DNA from: JAJZAM01 sp027391075
GTDB taxonomy: Bacteria; Actinomycetota; Acidimicrobiia; Acidimicrobiales; Palsa-688
Direction: 5' to 3'
DNA: 64,000 nucleotides
Assembly (NCBI GenBank): GCA_027391075.1
Contig: DAHYHI010000024.1
Span: 1-64,000, forward strand
Part shown: positions 23,631 through 32,576 of the stretch, in pieces
Layout: each line of letters opens with the position of its first letter
Position numbering within the stretch: the stretch's first letter is position 1
Program-made: the position numbers and the translations under genes
Notes under the pieces: generated by a model
What the model saw: only the letters and a program-made list of their open reading frames with translations
Databases searched by the model: none
What the model was told of the DNA's origin: nothing

Positions 23631-25880
23631 TCACTCCAAGCCTTTCGCGAGCTTCGACGGCCACCAGAACCGCCGGCCGATGTCGTGGGCCAAGCCCGGC
23701 ACGAGGACGGACCTCACTACGATCGTGTCCAGCAGGACGCCGAAAGCGACGGAGAAGCCAAGCTCGGCGAGGAACACGAGCGGGAGAACGCCGAGGACGG
23801 CGAACGTAGCGGCGAGGACCACCCCGGCTGAGGTGATGACCCCGCCGGTTACGGCCAGACCCCGGGTGACACCTTGCCTGGTGCCGTGTATGGCAGCTTC
23901 CTCGCGGATGCGGGTAACCAGGAAGATGTTGTAGTCGACACCCAGAGCGACCAAGAAGACGAAGGCGAACAGCGGTAACGACTGATCAGCGTGGGCGAAG
24001 CCGAACAGATGCGAGAACACCAACGCGGAGACGCCCAAGGTCGCCAAGTACGACAAGATCACGGTCGCCACGAGGAGCACAGGTCCGAGGACCGACCGCA
24101 GAAGGGCCATCAGCACCGCAAGTATCACCACCAGCACGACCGGGATTATCAGGTTCCTGTCGTGGCGTACTGCCTGCGCAGTGTCGTAGTTCACGGCTGT
24201 CTCACCTCCCACCAGGGCGTGCGCCCCTGGTATAGCAGCGACCGCCGCCCGAATACGCAGCATCGTGGCGGTGGCTTGCGGGGAGGTGTACACCGATTTA
24301 AGCGTCGCGTCGACGAGAAGCTTCCCGTCCACCGGCGACACCTGAAAGCGGGGCGGCACGCACCCACCGGAGCCGACCGGCGCTACCTGAGACGCCGAAG
24401 CGCCCCCAGCCGAAGCGCCCCCAGCCGAAGCGCCGGAGAACGATGCCGCCAGGCGGGCGTAGTCCGCTTCGACACAAACCGACCCGGGCGCAGTCGCGAC
24501 CCCGGGGATTCGCGAGACCTCTGAGATCACCGACGGCACGGCGGCGGTGTCGGCAACTATCTGCACCGGGGCTCCGGCACCCTGAGGAAAGTGCGCGTCG
24601 TAGATCTGCTGGCCTACGACGGCGTCGGGTTTGTTCGTGAAAGTCTGCGACGTGGACAGCATGCCCGGGTTGAGCGACACGACAGCGGTGGCCAGCCCGG
24701 CTAGGACTACGGCCGTCACGATCCACGTCGGGCGGTCGTGAGCGACGACGGCCTTGGCGAACCGGCTCCATGCCCCGTGGGTCACCGGGTCGCCTTCGTG
24801 GTCGACTCGGGGAACTCGCGGCCAGAACACCCCGCGGGGCACTACCGTAAGAGCCAGCGGCAAGAAGGTGAGCATCACCGCCAAAGTGCAGGCAATACCT
24901 ATGGCGCACACAGGTCCCAGGCTGCGATCGGAGTTGAGCTCGCCGAATTCGAGGCAAAGCAATCCCAGTATCACCGTCGTGGCCGACGCTGCTATAGGCG
25001 GCGAGGCCCGCTTCCAGGCTTTGGTCATCGCCTCCAGCCTGCTGTCGTAGTTGTGGAGCTCCTCCCGGTACCGGCTGACTATGAGCAGCGCATAGTCTGT
25101 TCCCGCACCCAGCACGAGGACCGACAGAATCCCCTGGCTCTCGCCGTTGAGCGTGATCAGGTTGTGGTAGGCGAGCTCGTAGACGACCAAGCTCGCCGCT
25201 CCTAGTGCCAGGACAGCGCTAAAAAGCGGAAAGAACCACAGCACCGGGCTTCTATACACGACAAGCAAGATGACGACCACGACCAGGCCGGCCGCCGCGA
25301 GCAGAGCTCCGTCGATGCCGCTGAAGGAGTCGATCAACGCTACCAGCAGACCTCCTGGGCCTGCGCTGTGCACGACGACTCCCCGGGGAACTCCGGCTCG
25401 TGCTAGGGCGAGAACGCTTTTCTCCACCGAAGCCAGCGTCGTCCCGCTCACGCTGACCGAGCCGTTCTGGCCTACGAGTGGCACCGACACGCTGGCGGTA
25501 GCGCCATCCGACGCGAACTCATCCGAACCTACCTGCGTCGCGTCGACACCGGGCAGCGCCTTGAAGCGGGCGACCTCAGCTTCTATAGCCGAGCGGTCGG
25601 CGGCGCTGAGACCGCCTTGACGTTGGTAGACGACGAAACCTGGAACCGCCTGCACCGACTGGAATTTCTGCGCCAGGTCATTGACTTTCGTGGACGGCGC
25701 CGACGCGGGCAGGAAAGCCGTGTTGGAGTTCTTCTGGACCGAAGCGAGCTTCCCTTGGAACGAGCCTCCCGCCAGGCCAAAGATGAGCCACAGCACTCCG
25801 AGAACGGCGACGGTCCTAGCGCCCCGACCTAGGCGGGGACGCCTACGGGATCTCTGATCAGGCAAGGACCAGACCGCCAC
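23631..25880 (-). CDS. MmpL/MMPL-family (RND superfamily) transporter
   Basis: About 749 residues with the RND layout repeated twice: a membrane segment near residue 25, a large outside loop (40-190), five or six segments to about 370, another near 390, a second outside loop (410-560), and the final segment group to 735. Family motifs: GAGTDYALLIVSRYREEL and, in the second half, VALGVDYNIFLVTRIREE, the proton-relay segments. It should export lipids or hydrophobic compounds. The GTG at 25880 overlaps clpB by 23 bp; a TTG at 25865 is also possible. Position right after clpB suggests read-through from the heat-shock operon. Confidence 0.9.
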   Translation of the reverse strand: MAVWSLPDQRSRRRPRLGRGARTVAVLGVLWLIFGLAGGSFQGKLASVQKNSNTAFLPASAPSTKVNDLAQKFQSVQAVPGFVVYQRQGGLSAADRSAIEAEVARFKALPGVDATQVGSDEFASDGATASVSVPLVGQNGSVSVSGTTLASVEKSVLALARAGVPRGVVVHSAGPGGLLVALIDSFSGIDGALLAAAGLVVVVILLVVYRSPVLWFFPLFSAVLALGAASLVVYELAYHNLITLNGESQGILSVLVLGAGTDYALLIVSRYREELHNYDSRLEAMTKAWKRASPPIAASATTVILGLLCLEFGELNSDRSLGPVCAIGIACTLAVMLTFLPLALTVVPRGVFWPRVPRVDHEGDPVTHGAWSRFAKAVVAHDRPTWIVTAVVLAGLATAVVSLNPGMLSTSQTFTNKPDAVVGQQIYDAHFPQGAGAPVQIVADTAAVPSVISEVSRIPGVATAPGSVCVEADYARLAASFSGASAGGASAGGASASQVAPVGSGGCVPPRFQVSPVDGKLLVDATLKSVYTSPQATATMLRIRAAVAAIPGAHALVGGETAVNYDTAQAVRHDRNLIIPVVLVVILAVLMALLRSVLGPVLLVATVILSYLATLGVSALVFSHLFGFAHADQSLPLFAFVFLVALGVDYNIFLVTRIREEAAIHGTRQGVTRGLAVTGGVITSAGVVLAATFAVLGVLPLVFLAELGFSVAFGVLLDTIVVRSVLVPGLAHDIGRRFWWPSKLAKGLE
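24394..24436. repeat. 15-bp tandem repeat within the MmpL-type gene
   Basis: Two exact 15-bp units (24394-24408 and 24409-24423) and a partial third encode SAGGA-type repeats in the second outside loop. The in-frame unit length means copy-number change would not break the frame. Confidence 0.85.
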
Positions 25881-28371
25881 CGTCGCCGGCAGGACTGTCG
25901 ACCGTCACCGTGTCCCCTTCGGAGAAGCGACCTTCGAGCAACGCCAGAGCCAGAGGGTCGGCGATCTCGCGCTGTATCAGCCGCTTCAGAGGTCTCGCCC
26001 CGAAGGCCGGGTCGTAGCCGGTTTTTGCCAGCCAAGCCTTAGCCTGCTCGGTCACCGCTAGGGTCAGGCGGCGCTCGGCCAGGCGACGCTCCAACCCTCG
26101 CAGTTGGATTTCCACTACTGCCTCCAGGTCGTGTTCTGCCAGCTCGGAGAACCTGACGATCTCGTCTATGCGGTTGATGAACTCGGGTTTGAACACGCCC
26201 GCCAGGTCGCCTCTGTGGTTCGAGGTCATTATCACGACGGTGTTCGTGAAGTCGACGGTCCGGCCCTGGCCGTCGGTCAGGCGTCCGTCGTCTAGCACCT
26301 GCAACAAGATGTTGAAAACGTCGGGATGCGCCTTCTCGATCTCGTCGAGCAGGACCACACTGTAAGGACGCCGCCGCACGGCTTCTGTGAGCTGGCCGCC
26401 CTCGTCGTAGCCGACGTATCCCGGCGGGGCCCCGACAAGCCTCGCCACCGAGTGCTTCTCCATGTACTCCGACATGTCGATGCGGACCATAGCCCGCTCG
26501 TCGTCGAAGACGAACTCCGCCAGCGCACGCGCTAGTTCCGTCTTGCCCACCCCGGTAGGTCCTAGGAACAGGAAGCTACCGATCGGCCTGTTCGGGTCGG
26601 ACAGGCCACTCCTCGATCGGCGGATGGCGTTCGCCACGGCGACGACGGCCTCGTCCTGGCCGACGACACGGCGGTGGATCAGCTCCTCCATCTTCACGAG
26701 CTTCGCGACCTCCCCTTCGAGCATCCTCGACACGGGAACCCCGGTCCATTTGGATACGACCAGGGCGACGTCCTGCTCGTCGACCTCCTGCTTGAGCATC
26801 TTCTGGGCGCCCTGCTGGGACGACTGGCGTTCAACCTCCTCGTCGAGGCGCCGACGCAACTCGGGTATCCGCCCGTACTGGATCTCCGCAGCCTTGGCGA
26901 GGTCGCCCTCGCGCGTGCAACGCTCGGCGTCGGCTTTGGCGTCTTCGAGCTCCTGCTGGATGGCGGCGATGACGTCGGCGGTCTGCTTTTCGAGCTGCCA
27001 CTGGGCGTTGAGAGCGTTAGAGCGCTCCCCAAGGTTGGCCAGCTCCTCTTCGAGACGGCTAAGCCGCTCTTTGGACGCCTCGTCGGTTTCTTTCTCCAAG
27101 GCAAGCTTCTCGATCTGCAGCTGGGCGATCCGACGCTCGACGACGTCTATCTCGGTCGGTTTGGATTCCTTCTCGATGCGTAGACGGCTCGCTGCCTCGT
27201 CGATGAGGTCGATGGCCTTGTCGGGAAGGAACCTAGCGGTGATGTAGCGGTTGGACAGTACGGCCGCAGCGACTAGCGCCGAGTCGGCGATCCTGACCCC
27301 GTGATGGTTCTGGTAGCGCTCCTTCAGGCCCCGCAGGATCGCTATGGTGTCCTCGACGGTCGGCTCCCCGACGATCACCGGCTGGAAACGCCGCTCCAAG
27401 GCCGCGTCCTTTTCGATGTGCTTGCGGTACTCGTCGAGTGTCGTTGCACCGATGAGGCGCAGTTCGCCGCGTGCAAGCATCGGTTTGATCATGTTGCCAG
27501 CGTCCATCGACCCTTCGGCGGCTCCCGCTCCGACGATGGTGTGCAACTCGTCTACGAAGGTGATCACCTCGCCTTCGGAGTCGGTTATCTCCTTGAGGAC
27601 GGCCTTCAGGCGTTCCTCGAACTCACCGCGGTACTTCGATCCCGCCACCATCGAAGAAAGGTCCAGCGCTATCAAGCGCTTGTGCTTGAGGCTGTCTGGG
27701 ACGTCGTCGTCGACTATACGGTTCGCCAGTCCTTCAACGATCGCCGTCTTGCCGACACCGGGCTCGCCGATGAGCACCGGGTTGTTCTTCGTGCGCCTCG
27801 ACAGGACCTGGATGACCCTGCGTATCTCCTCATCCCGGCCGATCACCGGATCGAGACGCCCGGAACGTGCGTCTGCCGTGAGGTCACGGCCGTACTTCTC
27901 GAGCGCCTGGTAGGACTCCTCGGGGTTCTGAGAGGTTACCCGGTGCGAACCCCGCACGTTTCGCAGCGCTATAAGAAGGTCGTCCCGGGACACCCCGACT
28001 TGGTCGGCCATTGCCAGCAGCAGGTGCTCGACTGACAGGTACTCGTCGCCGAGCGCGTTGCGCTCAGCGTCAGCCTTGTCGAACACCGACGCTGCGGAGC
28101 GACCGAGGCCCGGCTCCCTCGAAGATCCGCCGCCACCTCCGTAGGAGCGGGGAAGCTTCGCAAGGGCCTCGTCGTTTCGGTTGCGCAGGCTCAGGGGAGC
28201 CACTCCCACCTTTTCGAGAACTGGCAGCGTGACCGTCCCCTCTTGGCCGAGCATCGCCGCGAGGATGTGCTCGGGGGTTACCTCAGCGTGGTTACGCTGC
28301 GCGGCGAGATCAGCGGCGGCGCGCAACGCTTCTTGGGTTTTCTGTGTCCAGCGGTTCGGGTCAAGCGCCAT
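25858..28371 (-). CDS. clpB: ClpB disaggregase
   Basis: 837 residues. Order: Clp N-terminal repeats (1-150), first AAA domain with GEPGVGKT near 200 and FVDELHTIVGAG, coiled-coil middle domain (about 400-520), second AAA domain with GPTGVGKT near 600, GAPPGYVGYDEGGQLTEAVRRRPYSVVLLDEIEKAHPDVFN and a C-terminal GARPLKRLIQ. It works with DnaK/DnaJ/GrpE to rescue aggregated proteins. The segment between TSN (sensor 1) and FKPEFINRID is about 20 residues shorter than in E. coli ClpB. The start overlaps hspR by 11 bp, placing it in the dnaK operon. Confidence 0.96.
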   Translation of the reverse strand: MALDPNRWTQKTQEALRAAADLAAQRNHAEVTPEHILAAMLGQEGTVTLPVLEKVGVAPLSLRNRNDEALAKLPRSYGGGGGSSREPGLGRSAASVFDKADAERNALGDEYLSVEHLLLAMADQVGVSRDDLLIALRNVRGSHRVTSQNPEESYQALEKYGRDLTADARSGRLDPVIGRDEEIRRVIQVLSRRTKNNPVLIGEPGVGKTAIVEGLANRIVDDDVPDSLKHKRLIALDLSSMVAGSKYRGEFEERLKAVLKEITDSEGEVITFVDELHTIVGAGAAEGSMDAGNMIKPMLARGELRLIGATTLDEYRKHIEKDAALERRFQPVIVGEPTVEDTIAILRGLKERYQNHHGVRIADSALVAAAVLSNRYITARFLPDKAIDLIDEAASRLRIEKESKPTEIDVVERRIAQLQIEKLALEKETDEASKERLSRLEEELANLGERSNALNAQWQLEKQTADVIAAIQQELEDAKADAERCTREGDLAKAAEIQYGRIPELRRRLDEEVERQSSQQGAQKMLKQEVDEQDVALVVSKWTGVPVSRMLEGEVAKLVKMEELIHRRVVGQDEAVVAVANAIRRSRSGLSDPNRPIGSFLFLGPTGVGKTELARALAEFVFDDERAMVRIDMSEYMEKHSVARLVGAPPGYVGYDEGGQLTEAVRRRPYSVVLLDEIEKAHPDVFNILLQVLDDGRLTDGQGRTVDFTNTVVIMTSNHRGDLAGVFKPEFINRIDEIVRFSELAEHDLEAVVEIQLRGLERRLAERRLTLAVTEQAKAWLAKTGYDPAFGARPLKRLIQREIADPLALALLEGRFSEGDTVTVDSPAGDGGGLVLA

Positions 28372-28816
28372 GGTTCCTCCTGTTGGGCGCGCGGTTGTAA
28401 AGATCTGGAAGGTTGCGGACCGGAACTAGGTCCCGCCGGTACTGGCGGTGGGTGCGCTGGACCTCCTCGACGGCCTGGCGGCGTGCGGATTCCAGCTCCT
28501 GGGAGGCCTCCCGGCGTAGAGACTCCAGCTCCGCTTTGGCTTCGGCGAGCTGGGAGCGCAACAGGTTGACTTCGGACTCCAAGCTTACGATCCGCCGGAC
28601 GCCCTCGATGTTGACGCCTGCACTTGTCAGATCCTGGATTCTCTGCAGCTGGGCTATGTCAGCTTCGCTGTAGCGGCGGCTTCCGCCTTCGGTCCTCGCC
28701 GGGTCCACGAGCCCTTTGCGCTCGTAGACCCGCAGCGTCTGGGGGTGCATACCGGCGAGCTGGGCTGCAACCGATATCACGTACACGGCGCGAGCGGAAC
28801 GCTCCGCGGAGCTCAT
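28361..28816 (-). CDS. hspR: HspR heat-shock repressor (MerR family)
   Basis: 151 residues from ATG 28816, which shares one base with the dnaJ stop (TGATG); GGAAAGG lies seven bases upstream, and a GTG one codon earlier is possible. MerR winged helix: YVISVAAQLAGMHPQTLRVYERKGLVDPART then GGSRRYSEADI and IQDLTSAGVNIEGVRRI, followed by a long coiled coil (80-130). HspR binds HAIR sites together with DnaK and represses the dnaK operon. A HAIR-like site is present before dnaK at 32502-32522. Confidence 0.95.
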   Translation of the reverse strand: MSSAERSARAVYVISVAAQLAGMHPQTLRVYERKGLVDPARTEGGSRRYSEADIAQLQRIQDLTSAGVNIEGVRRIVSLESEVNLLRSQLAEAKAELESLRREASQELESARRQAVEEVQRTHRQYRRDLVPVRNLPDLYNRAPNRRNHGA

Positions 28817-29991
28817 CACTTGGCCTTTCCTTGCTCGCCGAACGCCCCGGCTCGCAACCTCTCCCCGTCCATCGTCTCGCCGAGTGCCCCGAGGGCTTTT
28901 CGCTGCGCTTCGCTGAGCTGCTGGGGAACGGCCACCTCGACAGTCACGAGAAGGTCGCCGGCGGCGTGCGAAGCGGACGCAGCCGGGACACCTTTGCCTC
29001 GCACTCTGAACGTCCGTCCTGACGGTGTTCCCGCCGGGATCTTGAGGCTCACAGGTTTGTCGAGCGTGGGTACGCTCACAGTGGCGCCCAGGGCCGCCTC
29101 CGCGAAGGTAACGGGCACGTTGATGGTCAGGTCTCTTCCCCGGCGGGCGAAGAGCGGGTGGGGCTCCACGTGCACGACTACGTAGAGGTTCCCGGGGGGG
29201 GCGCCACCCCTGCCGGCTCCGCCACGGCCTTTAACCCTGATCCGCTGACCGTCCTCCACTCCGGGGGGGATGCGGACCTTCACCTGCCTGGCGGCGTACT
29301 CCACGCCGGTGCCGTGACAGGTAGGGCAGGGCTTCTCGATCTTGAAACCGGTTCCAGCGCACGCCTGGCAAGGCTGGCTGAACGAGAAGAGACCCTGGTT
29401 GTCCTGGATCACTCCCCTTCCCCCGCAGACCGCGCAGACCGTCGGGGCGCTACCCGGTGCGGCGCCGCTCCCCGAACAAGTGTGGCAGGCCACCTCCGAG
29501 GTTACGTTGACGGTCGTGGTCAGGCCGTTGACAGCTTCAAGGAAGCTGAGGTGCAGGCTCGTCTCCAGGTCGTCCCCGTGTCGCACGTTTGCGCTTCGGG
29601 ACGAGGTTCCCGCCCCTCCTGCGCCGGCACGCCCGCCGGCACGGCCGGTCCTGCCGAAGATGTTGCCGAGCAGGTCACCAAGGTCGTCGACCTTGAAGTT
29701 GCCGGTGAAACCGCCGTTCGGCCGCCCGGCCCCTCCCATCCCGGCGAAAGGGTTTCCGGCCGCGCCGAGACGGCGCACCTCGTCGTACTCCTTGCGTTTG
29801 GTCTCGTCCCCGAGGACGTCGTATGCAGCCGAGATCTCCTTGAAACGATCTTCCGAGCCCGGATTGGCGTCTGGGTGGTACTGCTTGGCGAGCTTTCGGT
29901 AAGCCTTGGATATGTCCTTGGGAGCGGCGTTGTCGGCTACCCCCAACACCTTGTAGTAGTCCTTGTCGAACCACTCACGCTGGGGTGCCAA
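28816..29991 (-). CDS. dnaJ: DnaJ co-chaperone
   Basis: 391 residues from TTG 29991, with AGGGGG upstream. J domain at the N-terminus with YHPDANPG carrying the HPD tripeptide that stimulates DnaK. A Gly/Phe/Ala-rich linker follows (70-140), then four zinc-binding repeats (CHTCSGSG, CAVCGGRG, CQACAGTG, CPTCHGTG) and the substrate-binding C-terminal domains. It is the class I, DnaJ1-type protein found in the dnaK operon of actinobacteria. It starts six bases after the grpE stop. Confidence 0.96.
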   Translation of the reverse strand: MAPQREWFDKDYYKVLGVADNAAPKDISKAYRKLAKQYHPDANPGSEDRFKEISAAYDVLGDETKRKEYDEVRRLGAAGNPFAGMGGAGRPNGGFTGNFKVDDLGDLLGNIFGRTGRAGGRAGAGGAGTSSRSANVRHGDDLETSLHLSFLEAVNGLTTTVNVTSEVACHTCSGSGAAPGSAPTVCAVCGGRGVIQDNQGLFSFSQPCQACAGTGFKIEKPCPTCHGTGVEYAARQVKVRIPPGVEDGQRIRVKGRGGAGRGGAPPGNLYVVVHVEPHPLFARRGRDLTINVPVTFAEAALGATVSVPTLDKPVSLKIPAGTPSGRTFRVRGKGVPAASASHAAGDLLVTVEVAVPQQLSEAQRKALGALGETMDGERLRAGAFGEQGKAK

Positions 29992-29997
29992 CGCTTG

Positions 29998-30597
29998 TCA
30001 CCCCCTCACTTTCACCATGGCAGGACGGAGAACCCTTCCCCTCCAGCGGTAACCGGAGCGCATCACTTCCGCCACTTCCTGCGCGCCGTCGCCCGGTTCG
30101 TGAGCGACGGCGTCGTGGCAGTTCGGGTCGAAAGGTTCGCCCGGCTTATCGATACGCTCCAGGCCTTCCTTCTCCAAGGCTGCGAAGAGTGCAGAGCAAA
30201 GCTGGGCGATATCCTCGCCTCCTCCATGGGCTATTGCTAGCTCGGCGGTGTCCAACACCGGCAGGAGCTTCGCCACAAGCGTCTCGGCCGCGCGTTCGCG
30301 CAGATCCTCGGACTGCTTGGCGACGCGCTTCTTGTAGTTCTCGAAGTCCGCTTGGAGCCGTATCAGGGTGTCACGGTACTCGTCGCGCTCGGCCACCACC
30401 GTGAAGATGTCCGCTTCTACGACCTCGCCTGCCTGCTCGACTGCCGCTTCGACAGCAGCGAGGTCGGCCTCGGCACTGTCATTGTCACTGTCAGGACCTG
30501 GCAGGCTGGCGTCGCCGCCAGGGCCGGGTGGCGGGTTACCGCCCGGCCCCCGACCCGCTGTGGTGTCCGGGCCGTCTGGACGCTCGTGCTCGCTCAT
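29998..30597 (-). CDS. grpE: GrpE nucleotide exchange factor
   Basis: 199 residues. A low-complexity Pro/Gly/Asp N-terminus (1-40), a long helix (45-110) with RLQADFENYKKRVAKQ, then the beta-domain with GEPFDPNCHDAVAHEP and VLRPAMVKV near the end. It opens the DnaK nucleotide site to release ADP. The ATG overlaps the dnaK stop (ATGA). Confidence 0.95.
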   Translation of the reverse strand: MSEHERPDGPDTTAGRGPGGNPPPGPGGDASLPGPDSDNDSAEADLAAVEAAVEQAGEVVEADIFTVVAERDEYRDTLIRLQADFENYKKRVAKQSEDLRERAAETLVAKLLPVLDTAELAIAHGGGEDIAQLCSALFAALEKEGLERIDKPGEPFDPNCHDAVAHEPGDGAQEVAEVMRSGYRWRGRVLRPAMVKVRG

Positions 30598-32453
30598 GAG
30601 GCGTGGCCCTCGTCGACTATCTCGGCGTCGACGACCTCGTCGTCGGAGCTCGAAGTTGCACCAGCCCCAGCGCTGGCGGAGCCGGATCCCGATGCGTCGC
30701 CGGTAGCGTTAGACGCTGCAGCCTGCTCGTAGAGTTGCTTGCCCAGCTCTTGAACGCCAACGGCCAGTTTCTCAGTGGCAGTCTTGATCACCTCGAGGTC
30801 GCTGCCAGACAGAGCCGTCTTGAGTGACGCCAAGTCGGCTTCGACTGTGGACTTCTGATCGCCGCTAAAAGAGCCGGCCTGGTCTTTGAGCATCTTCTCG
30901 GTCTGGTAGACGAGGCTGTCCGCCTGGTTGCGGATCTCCGCCTCCTCACGACGGCGCTTGTCGTCAGCGGCGTGAGCCTCGGCGTCTTTGACCATGCGAT
31001 CGATGTCGTCCCTGGACAGCGACGACTGGCCGGTGATGGTCATCGACTGCTCCTTCCCGGTAGCGCGGTCCTTGGCCGAGACGTGCACGATGCCGTTGGC
31101 GTCGATGTCGAAGGTCACCTCGATCTGAGGTATACCGCGAGGCGCAGGCGGCAGGTCGACGAGTTGGAACTTGCCGAGCGTCTTGTTGTACATCGCCATC
31201 TCCCGCTCACCTTGCAGGACGTGGATCTCGACGGATGGCTGTCCGTCCTCGGCCGTGGTGAACACCTCCGAGCGTTTCGTGGGGATCGTGGTGTTGCGCT
31301 CGATCAGCTTGGTCATCACGCCACCCTTGGTCTCGATACCGAGCGACAAAGGAGTGACGTCGAGGAGCAGGACGTCTTTGACCTCGCCCTTGAGAACACC
31401 AGCCTGGATAGCGGCGCCGACAGCTACAACCTCGTCGGGGTTGACGCCCTTGTGAGGCTCGCTGCCCGTCATGGACTGGACCAGATCCTGGATGGCGGGC
31501 ATCCTGGTGGAGCCCCCGACTAGGACGACGTGGTCGATCTTGTCCTTGGTAAGACCGGCGTCGGTGATCGCCTGCTCGAAGGGGCCCCGGCAGGCTTCCA
31601 CCAGGTCGGCGGTCAGCTCTTGGAACTTCGCCCTCGTAAGTTTGAGGTCCAAGTGCTTGGGGCCTGTATCGGTAGCGGTGATGAACGGAAGGTTGATGGT
31701 CGTCTCCTGCACGGCCGACAGTTCGATCTTGGCCTTCTCCGCCGCCTCCTTGAGGCGCTGTATCGCCATCTTGTCGTTGGCAAGGTCGACGCCTTCGGTG
31801 TCCTTGAAGGACTTGACGAGCCAGTCGATGACCCTCTGGTCCCAGTCGTCGCCACCGAGGTGGGTGTTACCGCTGGTCGACTTAACCTGGAAGATGCCTT
31901 CGGAGATCTCCAGGACGGACACGTCGAAAGTGCCTCCACCGAGGTCGAAAACGAGGACGGTCTGATCTGAGTCTTTGTCGAGCCCGTAGGCCAACGCCGC
32001 AGCCGTAGGCTCGTTGATTATCCTGAGCACCTCTAGGCCGGCGATCTGGCCGGCTTCCTTGGTGGCGGTGCGCTGGGCGTCGTCGAAGTAGGCGGGGACG
32101 GTTATGACGGCCTGGTTGACGGTATCGCCTAGGTAGCTCTCGGCGTCCCTCTTCAGCTTCTGCAGGATCCTCGCCGAGATCTCCTGGGCGTTGTAGTTCT
32201 TCGAGTCGATCGAGATCTTCCAGGAGTTGTCACCCATGTGACGTTTGACCGACCGGATCGTCCGATCCGGGTTCGTTATAGCCTGGCGTTTTGCAACCTC
32301 GCCTACGAGCACCTCGCCGGACTTCGAAAAGCCGACTACCGAAGGGGTCGTGCGGGCCCCCTCAGCGTTGGGGATGACGACCGGTTCGCCAGCTTCGAGA
32401 ACACTGACGACTGAGTTGGTGGTGCCGAGGTCGATACCGACGGCCTTGGGCAT
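30594..32453 (-). CDS. dnaK: DnaK (Hsp70) chaperone
   Basis: 619 residues. ATPase domain with GIDLGTTNSVVSV, VPAYFDDAQR, VFDLGGGTFDVSVLE and VLVGGSTRMPAIQ; linker DVLLLDVTPLSLGIE; substrate domain and helical lid; and an acidic Ser/Ala/Gly-rich tail ending in DDEVVDAEIVDEGHAS. Ribosome site GGAGG before ATG 32453. First gene of dnaK-grpE-dnaJ-hspR-clpB. A TATACT -10 (32491-32496 on the minus strand) and a HAIR-like operator lie upstream, so repression by HspR is expected. Confidence 0.98.
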   Translation of the reverse strand: MPKAVGIDLGTTNSVVSVLEAGEPVVIPNAEGARTTPSVVGFSKSGEVLVGEVAKRQAITNPDRTIRSVKRHMGDNSWKISIDSKNYNAQEISARILQKLKRDAESYLGDTVNQAVITVPAYFDDAQRTATKEAGQIAGLEVLRIINEPTAAALAYGLDKDSDQTVLVFDLGGGTFDVSVLEISEGIFQVKSTSGNTHLGGDDWDQRVIDWLVKSFKDTEGVDLANDKMAIQRLKEAAEKAKIELSAVQETTINLPFITATDTGPKHLDLKLTRAKFQELTADLVEACRGPFEQAITDAGLTKDKIDHVVLVGGSTRMPAIQDLVQSMTGSEPHKGVNPDEVVAVGAAIQAGVLKGEVKDVLLLDVTPLSLGIETKGGVMTKLIERNTTIPTKRSEVFTTAEDGQPSVEIHVLQGEREMAMYNKTLGKFQLVDLPPAPRGIPQIEVTFDIDANGIVHVSAKDRATGKEQSMTITGQSSLSRDDIDRMVKDAEAHAADDKRRREEAEIRNQADSLVYQTEKMLKDQAGSFSGDQKSTVEADLASLKTALSGSDLEVIKTATEKLAVGVQELGKQLYEQAAASNATGDASGSGSASAGAGATSSSDDEVVDAEIVDEGHAS

Positions 32454-32501
32454 GGCTTGCCTCCGATGATCTAGTAGATGTCTAACAAGAAGTATAGCTA
32501 A

Positions 32502-32522
32502 CTTGAGTCGATCTGACTAAAG
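32502..32522. promoter_or_regulatory. HAIR-like HspR operator before dnaK
   Basis: CTTGAGT-N7-ACTAAAG differs at one base from the HAIR consensus CTTGAGT-N7-ACTCAAG. It lies just upstream of the TATACT -10 of dnaK, in the spacer region, where bound HspR would block RNA polymerase. A weaker inverted TTGA/TCAA pair follows at 32527-32546. The divergent MFS gene starts 55 bp away and could share control. Confidence 0.85.
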
Positions 32523-32576
32523 AATCTTGACCGACTCCGAGTTCAACTATCTTCGCTAATTCCGTAGGCTTGGAAT

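Noticed and set aside
24394..24436. Tandem 15-bp units as a CRISPR-like or mobile repeat
   Set aside because: They are short, in frame and inside a transporter loop, with no spacers.
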